Shown here piece after piece: positions 12,938 through 24,900 of a DNA stretch of 64,000 nt; within the stretch, counting starts at the first letter, position 1, and every line of letters starts with the position of its first letter. Made by a program: the position numbers and the translations under genes. The notes beneath the pieces were generated by a model. It worked only from the letters and a program-made list of their open reading frames with translations. It did no database searches and was not told the DNA's origin. The stretch spans positions 1,612,001-1,676,000 of the forward strand of contig OZ020304.1 in assembly GCA_963971305.1 (NCBI GenBank), in the 5' to 3' direction. This stretch comes from Arcuatula senhousia. Taxonomy: Eukaryota; Mollusca; Bivalvia; Mytilida; Mytilidae.

Positions 12938-15900
12938 GTATATATTTACATAAGGTTTAACAAACAAGTATCTGTGTTCTGAAAAAAATTAAAGTAGTTT
13001 GCTTTACATGCTATAGTTAAGTTTTTTAAAATTATGTATATTTTAATAAGGCCAAACCAAAAAAAAAAAGGATGGATGTGTGTGTTTTCTGTTTGATTTT
13101 TATAAAAGAATATTGTAGGTAGGTATACTTATTTTTTTTTCTTGAGTGATTGAGGAGAGTTGTAGACTTCAAGTTTCACAGCACTTAAGCAGACATGTCA
13201 ATTAAAGCGTTAGGATGCATAGAAGAAGCAGAGGTACCAATGGGTTATCCGAATGTCAAAAGTCCAAAAGGGCAGAGACAAAACCAGTTAACACCAACAA
13301 GAACGTGACAAAAACAGACTACTTGTAAAACATGGAAACACAAAAATCACTGAATATTAATTAACAACGCGAACTCCAGTCATAACGAGAATGAACTCAA
13401 GTGCTCTGGAAGAGTAAGTAGTTCCTGGGAACGAGAAACAGGTCCTCAACTTCAACTTTAATTTACAGAATTTCTAGGGTACTTGTCTAAATGATCCATC
13501 CTAGACATTTTTGTTACAAGTTTACATCCATGTGGTCTTATCACTATAAATTGTACAATAAAAGAATCACTTTTTTTGTGTTTATCATTGATTTAAAATT
13601 GCTCATTTATAAACTTATCTGTCTTTATAGGCATTATAATGAAATGATTGTAAGTTGTTTTAGTTTTCTCTCACTGAAAGAAGCAAAGCAATACCAATGT
13701 GGCATTTTTTTCAATTTGGGTCATGAAATGATTATCAATTTTTTATCATAATTTTTACAGGTCCAGCTTGTGACTCAGAGGAAATGTTAACAAAGATGGT
13801 CAAATCTGGTCTGAATATCTGTCGACTGAATCTGGCATACAGGTCACATCAGGTAAAACAAGAGGCTCCCAGGAGCCTGAATCGCTCACCTGACATATGT
13901 GCCTGAAGTAAAGGTTATTAGGCAAAATCTATTTGACGTTGAAAGGGTCATAAGATTAATAAGGGGTCATCTGACAATATGGTAGATCTTAAGGTGCTGA
14001 TCACTTTTGTTCTCAATCAAAATCTAAAAATCTGTCACCCTTTTTGAGTTATTAGCAAAAAAAATGCAGTTTAACCTACCGGTAATGTTCTATTTTTAGC
14101 GACAGTGGCCATGTTTTACAACCAATCAAAAATCCCCACATCAGTTCTATATACCTAATGCTAATAAACAACAATACCAAGTTTGGTTCCAATTGGACTT
14201 AAAGTGTCAGAGGAGTTAACGTTTCCAATATAATGAGGAAATGCTTTTTAAATGCTCAATTTGGACGTTCTAAGGGCAATAACTCCTCAAAGGAAAGGTC
14301 CTACAACGTTGACCCTATAACATATTTTGTAGATCTTGATGTGCTTAACAACATGCAATTTAAATTTCTCAAATATCTAGTATAGTTTTCAAGATATTGA
14401 GCTAAACAGGTGCAAAATTTGCAAAAAAATCCACAAAAAGGGCAATAACTCCTACATGGGTTGTTGGATTTTCTTCAAAATTTCAGAGCTGGTAGATCAT
14501 GAAGTGCTGATCACTTTTGTTCCCTATCAAAATTTTAAAATCTGTCACCGTTTTTGGGTAATTTGCAAAAAACTTCCATTTACCCCTATGTTCTATTTTT
14601 AGCCACAGCGGCCATGTTTTACAACCAATCAAAAATCCCCACATCAGTTCTATACACCTAATGCTAATAAACAGCTATATCAAGTTTGGTTGCCATTGGA
14701 CTTAAAGTGTCAGAGGAGTTAACGTTTTTAATGTAATGAGGAAATGCTGTTAAAATGCTCAATTTGGACGTTCTAAGGGCAATAACTCCTAAAAGGAAAG
14801 GTCCTACAACGTTGACCCTATTACATATTTTGTAGATCTTGATGTGCTTAACAACATGCAACTTAAATTTCTCAAATATCTAGTATAGTTTTCAAGATAT
14901 TGAGCTAAAGAGGTGCAAAATTTGCAAAAAATCCCCAAAAGGCCAATAACTCCTACATGGGTTGTTGGATTTTCTTTAAAATTTCAGGGTAGGTAGATCT
15001 TGAGGTGCTGATCACTTTTACCGTGTGCCAGAATTTTGATATCTGTAGCCGTTTTTGAGTTATTTGCAAAAAACTGCATTTTACCCCTATGTTCTATTTT
15101 TAGCCATGGCGGCCATGTTTTACAACGAATCAAAAATCCCCACATCAGTTCTAAGCACCGAATGCTAATGAACAACCATACCAAGTTTGTTTGCAATTGG
15201 ACATAAGCTGTCAGAGGAGTTAACCTTTGAAAAAGTTTACGGACGGACGACGGACGCCAAGTGATGACAATAGCTCACATGACCCTTCGGGTCAGGTGAG
15301 CTTAAAAAGTACAAAATGGTCTGAATATTTATAGACTGAATCTGGCATACATGTACAGGTCACATCAGGTAAAAATGTACAAAATGGTCTAAATATTTAT
15401 AGATTGAATCTGGCATACAGGTCAAAACAGATAAAAGTCTGAATATCTGTCGACTGAATCTGGCATACAGGTCGTACCAGGTAAAAGTCTGAATATCTGT
15501 CGACTGAATCTGACATACAGGTCGTACCATGTAAAAGTCTGAATATCTGTCAACTGAATCTGGCATACCTTTCATACCAGGTAAAAGTCTGAATATCTGT
15601 TGACTGAATCTGGCATACAGGTCATATCAGGTTAAAAATGGTCTGAATATCTGTCGACTGAATCTGGTATACAGGTCATATCAGGTTAAAAATGGTCTGA
15701 ATATCTGTCGACTGAGTCTGGCATACAGGTCATACCAGGTGAAAGTCTGAATATCTGTCGACTGAGTCTGGCATACAGGTCATACCAGGTAAAAGTCTGA
15801 ATATCTGTCGACTGAGTCTGGCATACAGGTCATACCAGGTAAAAGTCTGAATATCTGTTGACTGAATCTGGCATACAGGTCATATCAGGTAAAAGTCTGA

Positions 15901-18900
15901 ATATCTGTCAACTGAATCTGGCATACAGGTCATACCAGGTAAAAGTCTGAATATCTGTCGACTGAATCTGGCATACAGGTCATACCAGGTAAAAGTCTGA
16001 ATATCTGTTGACAGAATCTGGCATACAGGTCATATCAGGTAAAAGTCTGAATATCTGTTGACAGAATCTAGCATACAGGTCATATCAGGTAAAAGTCTGA
16101 ATATCTGTTGACAGAATCTGGCATACAGGTCATACCAGGTAAAAGTCTGAATATCTGTTGACAGAATCTAGCATACAGGTCATACCAGGTAAAAGTCTGA
16201 ATATCTGTTGACAGAATCTGGCATACAGGTCATACCAGGTAAAAGTCTGAATATCTGTTGACAGAATCTGGCATACATGTTATATCAGGTAAAAGTCTGA
16301 ATATCTAAAGACTGAATCTGGCATACAGGTCATACCAGGTGAAAGTCTGAATATCTGTTGACAGAATCTGGCATACATGTTATATCAGGTAAAAGTCTGA
16401 ATATCTGTCAACTGAATCTTGCATACAGGTCATATCAGGTAAAAGTCTGAATATCTGTCAACTGAATCTGGTATACAGGTCATATCCATTTCTAATCCTT
16501 ATGGATTTCTCACTAAAAAATCCATATGGATTGTGAAAAATTCCATATGGAATAAGAACAGAAATTCATATGGAATCCATAACCTTTTTATATGGAATCC
16601 ATAAACTTTTCATATGGAATCCATAACCCATTTATATGGAATCCATATGATTTATGCAAATGAGTCCATGATAACTTATGGACTAATTTAAATATTTCGG
16701 CCAGAATTCCATACGGAATCCATAACCATTCCATATGGATCCATAAGCATTCCATATGGATTGTTCAATAGAAAATGGATCAGCCTTTATGGAATATTTG
16801 TTCAAAATCCATATGGAATCCATAACCAATCCATATGGAGCTTTTCGTATGAGTATATGAGATTGATCATCCCAGCTCGGTAATTTTGTTGTTACCTTTA
16901 TTCTTTATATTGCTTTGAATCTCCCATACTGACAATCAAATTAAGAAAGAAATGGTAATTTTACATTTGCTACTTAACTATTTTAAATACATATTTATTT
17001 CTTTGATATTAACATACTTTATGCTGAGATACAAGAAAAAAAATTAAATGTAAACATACTTATTTTCAAGAATAGTCATAGTTTCTCTAACCCAATTTAA
17101 TAAATTTTTCAATTTCAAACAAGAATGGTACATAGATTCAGGTTTATAGATTACTGTGGTTTTGTTATTATTCGTGGGGAACCTATTGTTGTGGGTAACA
17201 GTCAATCAGTGAAGTTTTTAGCTCACCTGACCCTTCGGGTCAGTTGAGCTATTGTCATCGTTAAGCGTCCGTCGTCCGTCCGTCCGTCCGTTAACTGTTC
17301 TTCAAAGATCTTCTTCTCTATAACCACTGAAGAGATTGCATTGAAATTTGGTATACTTGATCTTTAGGGTGTCCTCTACCAAGTTTGTGAATTATATACA
17401 TGTTGACAAACCAACATGGCCGCCGTTGCTAAAAATAGAAGAGGGGGGTCAGACCATTGTTTTTGGCTTATAACTCGAAAAGTATAAGAGATGGAGAAAA
17501 TCTGAAGCAACCTTTCTTATTCAGCATCAAAAGCTCTACAAATTTCTCCATTGAGTCGAAGTTGTGAAACGACTCCTTATAGGAGTTATTGCCCTTTAAT
17601 CATCAAAATTGACCATTTTTGCAGTTTTTGGACTATATCTTGAAAACCGTTAGAGCTAGAGGAAAAGTTAGCATTGCAGAATTGTTAAGCTCATTGAGAT
17701 CTACAAAAATGATTTCAGGGTCAAAATTGTCAGATCAGCCGTTTGAGAGTTATTCCCCTTTAACTGTTTTTTTTCCATTAATTTACACTGATTTTCAAAA
17801 ATCTTCTTCTCTGAAACCACTGAAGGGATTGCATTGATACTTGGTATACTTGATCTTTATTATGTCCTCTACCAAGTTTGTGAATTATTTACACGTTGAC
17901 CAACCAATATGGCCGTTGTTGCTAAAAATAGAACAGGGGGGTCAGACCATTGTTTTTGGCTTATAACTCGAAAAGTATAAGAGATGGAGAAAATCCTAAG
18001 CAACCTTTCATGTTCAGCATCAAAAGCTCTACAAATTTCTCCATTGAGTCGAAGTTGTGAAACGACTCCTTATAGGAGTTATTGCCCTTTAATCATCAAA
18101 ATTGACCATTTTTGCAGTTTTTGGACTATATCTTGAAAACCGTTAAAGCTAGAGGAAAAGTTAGCATTGCAGAATTGTTTAGCTTATTCAGATCTATAAA
18201 AATGATTCAGGGTTAAAATTGTCAGATCAGCCATTTAAGAGCTATTCCCCTTTAAATGTTTTTTCCATTAATTTTAACTGATTTTCAAAAATCTTCTCTG
18301 AAACCACTGAAGGGATTGCTTTGAAACTTGGTACACTTGATCTTTAGGATGTCCTCTACCAAGTTTGTGAATTATATACAAGACGACCAACCAATATGGC
18401 CGCCATTGCTATGGTCCTTATAGGAGTTATTGCCCGTTAACTGGTTTTTTTTCTATTAATTTAAACTGATTTCCAAAAATCTTCTCTTAAACCACTGAAA
18501 GGATTGTTTTGCAACTTTGTATACTTGACAGTGGCGTAGCTAGGGTATTATTAAAGTGTACTCCCAAGTCGGCAGGGGGTTAAGGGGGCCGCTCAAGGCC
18601 CCCTTATGGGTCCAGGGCGAAGCCCTGGTGGGGGACCAGGGGGCGAAGCCCCCGTAAGCTAACGAATTTTAAACAATTTAGGTATAGATTTCGACCATTC
18701 TGAAACTACAGATGACTCCAATTTTTTCAATTTTTGTTTTATCTTTTTTTAACTTAGGTAGGCGTGTTTGTACCCTAGATCACTATTGGTCACTATTGAT
18801 TGTTATATTTCATTTGGATTTCGTTTTTCTATATTTTAGTAGTTTTTATATGAGATATTTATGATAGATCCTGAATAAGCATATTTCTCGATACCAGCTT

Positions 18901-21900
18901 TTATTCAAGAATTCTAGGTATCAAGTTGTTAAAAGGAGAAACACTCATTAAGTTAACCAACCAGAGGAATACAAATACAAAAATACCAAATACCACAGAC
19001 CCGCACATTCTAATGAAAAAGTAAAGTAAATATATATGCTGAGGTTGTTTATATGTAGACATGATTTACACGTAAATTTATCTGTGGTTTCTTTTGAGTG
19101 AGATAATGAAACCAAGAACAGCATTTTATTTATTCAAATACAAAAGCAAGGCGTCTTGACTTTTGTGCAGCAAATGAAGAAACCACAAGATCAATGTCTA
19201 TGTCAACATCCCGATATGCATGAAGAACTGCCAGCGATGACATTCTTTCTCCTCCCATAGTAGAACGCAAGTATGTCTTCACCCTTCACATAACGCTAAA
19301 AGATCTCTCAGCAGAAGCAGAAGAGACAGGCATGCATAACAACACCTCTATGCATCTATAGACATTCGGATACAGCTGTGGTTCCCGAATGCAGCGGAGG
19401 GTTTCTTCCAAAGTACTAGGGGTGTCGATTGAATTAGACCACCTGGCCTTCCAGCGTCTTATCTCATTCTTAAATTCAACAGCATCCGCAGGAATGTCGT
19501 CATTAAAAGCTGTGAAAATGCTCATTTCTTGTTCCGTCGACAAGTCTTTTACCCTTGACGGTATTAAGTACTGTGCGTGAAACCTGCTCTCATTAACCAC
19601 CAGCCTTTCATTCAATTCTGTAATAAGGTGGTCCAGAAATGGCAAATACAAGTTGCGTTTCCAATATTGGGACGGTGTCGTAGATGGAGTATTACCCCGG
19701 TGTCGTTGTCGAGCATTAACTCGTGGAGTACTTTCTGTAACATCGTTTTCACGCCCTAGTTGAACACTTTTGTCATAAAGTAGATCCCATACACTATCAT
19801 CGGCACGTTCGTCCTGAAGTACAGTAATTACCGCTTGGCATTCTTTAACAGCTTCTAAGAGATCTAGTGATTTTCCCTGTAACAGCGCAGACAGAGGATT
19901 CATTGGTAAAAGAACATGCTCGGCAGTGACCAAAGCAACGATAAAGTCAAATTGCCTAATAGAGCATAGGTAACTTCTAGCTTTTGAATCACCGCCATCA
20001 GCCAATTCTTCTAAGGCAGATAAGATAACACCGTAGCATTTCAATAAGGTTGTTAGTGCGTCTACTCTAGAAAACCATCTAGTTTCGCAAAGTGTTTTGA
20101 TCTTTGTCTTTCTTTCCATTGCCTCCTTTGCTTCTGCGTTGAGTTCAAGACTTTCTTTAAATTGATGAAGTCGTTTCGCTGAATAGTCAAAAGCAAAGGC
20201 TATCGTTTGAACTGTATCCATTAGATTCCTTATGAGTGGTTCGCGACATGCGTGAATGATTGCAAGGTTGAGCGAATGTGCACGACAATGAGTATAGGTT
20301 GCCAATGGAACTCTTTCCTTGATTCTAGCCTGCACTCCTCTGTGAATACCGGACATATTTGCCGCGCCGTCGTAACCCTGACCACGCATCTTGTCGATGT
20401 GGATTCCATAATCGCCTAGAGCTTCAATAAACTTTTCAGCTAGTGCCAAACCAGTAGTTTTTTCTGCCTCTTTAAAGCCAAGGAAACTCTCACATACTTC
20501 ACCCTTTTTGGTATCAAAATGCCGAACGCAAAGAGAGATCTGTTCATTGGTTGAGCAATCTGTTGCCTCATCTGCAATAAAACCAAAACAACCTGAAGCA
20601 TTACATTATTTTACCAAATCTTGTCGTATCTGATTCGCGCAAAGTTCAATAAGTTCGTTTTGTATAGTTGGTGAAGTATATTTTCGTCTAGGATCACCTT
20701 TTGCTAAATGTTCAGAAAGAATTGAATCTTTCTGTGCTTGCATGTTTAATAAGGCAGAAAAATTGCTCTTTTCTTCCGTATGTCCCCTTATGGCAATATT
20801 TTGTCTTCCGCAGAAAAGGAGAACCTTTACAATTTCCTTTAATGCGTGTCGGTTTTTCTCAATGACTTCATTTTTATGTGCACACAGTTTAGTAGATATG
20901 TCTTCCGTGTCCCCTGACGCTATACGCAAAAAGTTTTCACCGGCTCGGACATTATCATGGTGTGTTGCGGTCTGAGATATGTGTCGTGTGACGAGTTTAC
21001 TTAAGTTTGTCCAATCAGAAACAGGACTGGACTTGCTAAAGGTGCGTTCCTTGGCATCTGATCTTTGTATTCCAAAAAGAGCACAATAAACGCAATACAC
21101 CGCGTCTTTCGTAATTGAGTAGCGCATCCAGGGGTGTTTTTGAAGCCAGTTACTGGTGAATTTCCTAGGTTTCCCATTGAAGTACCTGAAATGAAACGTG
21201 TTATGTGGCATATTACACAAATCATAAAATTAGATTTTTGCATTAAAGAGAAAAAAACTTAAATAATATTTACTAGTTACTACATGTTTTAGTAAAAGTC
21301 TCTTTTATAATCTTGTTGAAAATCTAACTTTGTCTTCAATACATTCAATATGGAAGACTTAACAGCTCTGATGAATTTCAAATATTTTGTTTATCAAATA
21401 GAACGGGTTTTCGCGTATAATTTGGCAACGGGTATACAGCAAGAAATATTTACATAAACTTCAACATGCATCTATTATTTTAAAATATTAAGGAATCATG
21501 TTTAACACAACACTATATGCATGTGCTGAAAAGTTAAATAAAAAAACGTATTTAGCCAATATCAATTAAAAACAGATGTACACAATATAATTTAATGGGA
21601 AACAAAAAGTAGTCAGACGGACGGATAGCCGGAAATTTATTTCATTCAGTTCATATATAGAACCGACCGATGCCCGCTTGTAGCGTGGAGCATCATCATT
21701 GACGTATATGGTAGGCTAGCTTTAATTTAGACATACAAAACCTACATTCGTCTAAAAACTAGAGAAACTAAGCAGCTGCCCGCAAATAAATACCCCCCCC
21801 CCCCCCGATCAGATTAAATTTTAAACACCTACATTATATCACAAAGATTGCGTGAAAGGTTCATGAAATTCCATTGAGAGTTTGAAGAGTTGCCAAAACA

Positions 21901-24900
21901 AGACTGAGATACGAGAATGGTAATCTAAGGCGTAACGGTTGTACATCTATGGACGTACATCCCAGACCCTATCTATATACCGTTAAATACATTTCATGCA
22001 GGGGTAAAATTAACTGTTTTGATTGACTTTTTAAGGTTGAGGGTGTCGATATTTTTCCCCTCTTTATTGAATTCAATTGGGAATGCCAAGTATAAAATGT
22101 ACAATAATAAACCCTTAATATATCTCTCTTCTGTTTTGGGATCTGTTGTGCTTACACAGTCAGACTTCTTCCAACCACGAACTAAGCGACCCTGTTTGAT
22201 TTTTCAAATAAAACATTAAAATCGTAAAAATTCTTACCTCACGGGAAATTCATATCTATGTGCGTCTTCCCACGATCCAGAAAGTAGCTGGTTTTTTGTA
22301 TCTTGCTGGCGAAGGTCTTCTTCGGACAATGAAAACAAGTCCGGGTATGGTATCTGACAAGAGCGTTTAACGTTAGAATTTTTACTACTGGAACATGATG
22401 GTTGACTTGAGGTTTCCGAGGTCGTTAAAGTTTGTTCTGGTGTTTCAATGTTCGGCTGTTGACTTGGATTGATCTTATTGAAAACATCTGTAATTTTCTT
22501 TTTCATTTTGGGATGATTAATTTATCTTATTCTAGGTACCATGCTACGTTGTTTTGAAAAGTACGCCATTAAACGGCATGTAAAAAAGGTATCATTCCAA
22601 AAGGACACGAAAATTTCCGTAATATGATTTCGTTCAGGATACAGATAAAGCTGACAAGATTTAATATACAACGCATGCATAAAAAAATCCCACCGCTAAG
22701 TATGTATATGCATACATCAAGACTTAGTTAAAAAGTAAATATATACCTACCCAAAGCCCCATATATCAGACTAATATTAAAACTGGTTTTTTGTTTTTTG
22801 TTTTTTTTGTTTTTTTTTTTTGTTTTTGTTTTTTTTGTGGAAATGATGTGGACGTTTTGGAGTACAAGAGTACGCTTAGCTACGCCCCTGCTTGAAAGTT
22901 TGTGAAATTATTGATTGATATAAGCAACATGAACAAACCACAAGAAGAATTCAACAAAATGTCTTTATTGGGGTATACCACAAAAATTGATACCCACAAA
23001 AATAAATGAATCCACAGTATATTCCATGTATTTATACTTTTATTAAGTCTTGTAAAAATTGTTGAACTGTGAAATCAGTGTGAGCAAGTACCTGGTGAAA
23101 ATATGTATATTTTAATATAATGCTTGATTTGTTTTTGTAGTATTTTTCAGAAGTAATCAAGAGATTAAAGAAGATAGCTCCTATAATTGGTCACCAGGTG
23201 GCAGTAGGAATAGATATAACTGGTCCCGGTATTAGACTGGGGTATCTCAAAGGGGTTCGTATCTATATAAATTATAAAGGTACCAGAGTAGGTCTTGACA
23301 GCAAGTAATTCTTGTCACCCGATTTGTAAACATTTATTGTAATCAAGTAATTCTAGCCACCAAATTTTCAAACATTCATTGTAAAGTTATTTGGATAGTC
23401 AGATTGGACATGCAGCCTGGTCTGAAAAGTGGAAATGGTTGCCCTTAAAATGAGCCATGACAATTTTACCACAAAATAGCAAAATAATTGTCAACATGGG
23501 AAGAACTAATCTCTGACCAGAGGAGGTTCAGAGTGTTTCAATGGAAATCTATACAAGATGTATTTTTGCAAACTTGTAATGGTAACCATTTGCATTGGGG
23601 ATATATTAATATTTTTTCTGATTATTTATATCCTTTAAGTTGCGAAAAGTTTAATTCATATTTTGAGATCACAAATTATAAGCAAAAATATTCCCTTGTG
23701 AGACAATTTGTGAGACAATTTTCAAGTTTACAATATGACACAACAGGAATGATTCATGTCCAAGAAGAGTAGACAAGGTTGTTAAATACCAGAGAACAGA
23801 AAACCTCAGCGGTCCTTAATTATAACAGGTTGTTAAATACCAGAGAACAGAAAACCTCAGTGGTCCTTAATCATAACAGACAGTTTCAATATACAACACT
23901 CATGATAGCATTTCCTTTGTATCTAGCAGTGGTTCCGTAGCTCTTAATGGTCTTAATGTTTTGAAATTTAAGATATCACTAAGATAACAAATAGTATTGT
24001 TCTTATAACAAATTGAAGCTAGAAATTAAGAAAAAAACTGATGAAACAACAATTTTAATTTCAGCTGTAATTTGAACATGCCTTTTCCGTAGTTAGATCC
24101 GTGGTTGTAATTTAGAATTTAAGAAAAAAGATGGCGGCAAAGAGGTGTCATTTTGTCAACAAAAACTTTTTGGACAATACACCTGTATTTATAGTTCTAA
24201 GGATTCATATAATTATGTATTAAAATTGAGGTTAAAGATTAGATAACTGTTCCGCACAGTGAAAATGACAAGTTCTATTGACCTGTATTTCCGTTTGAGA
24301 TCCAATTGATGCGACCAAATTTGGGCGCAACAGGTCCACAAAGATTAAATAATAACGAGCTATGAACTGCAGCTACTTTGTATCAAGACAATAAAACTGT
24401 CATTACTTTGTTAAAACAGCTTAATGAGCTTATAATTGAATTAGAAAGTTTTTTTGTACCCTAGACATGCTACAGTAGATTAGGTCAATAGTGTCACTAA
24501 GGTGTTTTTCTAACCCTTGAAGTTCAATGGTTTGAATTGTTCTTTAATTTTCAAACCATTTGTTAAATCAAATAAATCTTGTATTTGTAACAGGAGGAAG
24601 GTTTGGGTCAGGAGTTGAAGTTAGCGAGAGGAGACAAGATCAGATTTACCTCTAACCCTGCCTATAAAGACTGTGGGACACAGGAAAACATGTACATAGA
24701 GATAGGGGAGGCAATCAGTCGAGTGGAGATTGGGAATAAAGTCTACATAGAGGATGGGTTCCTAAATCTTGTTGTAACAGGCAAAGGTAGGTATTTGTTA
24801 TAAAATCTTTCAAGATGAAATATGTCACCTTCAGTATGTTGCAAATCAACATAAAGAGTTTGCATTCATTCTGCCTATGTATTTGCCGCATCAAAAAAAT

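Larger units (their letters stand above)
18529..22890 (-). mobile_element. hAT-type DNA transposon, 4.36 kb, inactive
   Basis: TIRs are CAGTGGCGTAGCTAGGG on the left and CAGGGGCGTAGCTAAGC (as the complement) on the right, flanked by CTTGA at 18524-18528 and 22891-22895. A 5-bp duplication is shorter than the usual 8 bp of hAT. The minus strand carries a two-exon transposase with a TTF-type zinc finger, DUF4371 region and hAT dimerisation end. Its 1052-bp intron contains repeat debris (a C15 run and TATCACAAAGATTGCGTGAA near 21790-21870). Confidence 0.85.

Noticed and set aside
15360..15575. Minus-strand ORF with a repeated [16 protein letters not shown] peptide
   Set aside because: It is the antisense reading of the minisatellite; the frame is lost within a few units and there is no start context.
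15310..16486. CRISPR-like look of regular 50-bp repeats
   Set aside because: Units are contiguous with no variable spacers, match the neighbouring exon, and the genome is animal.
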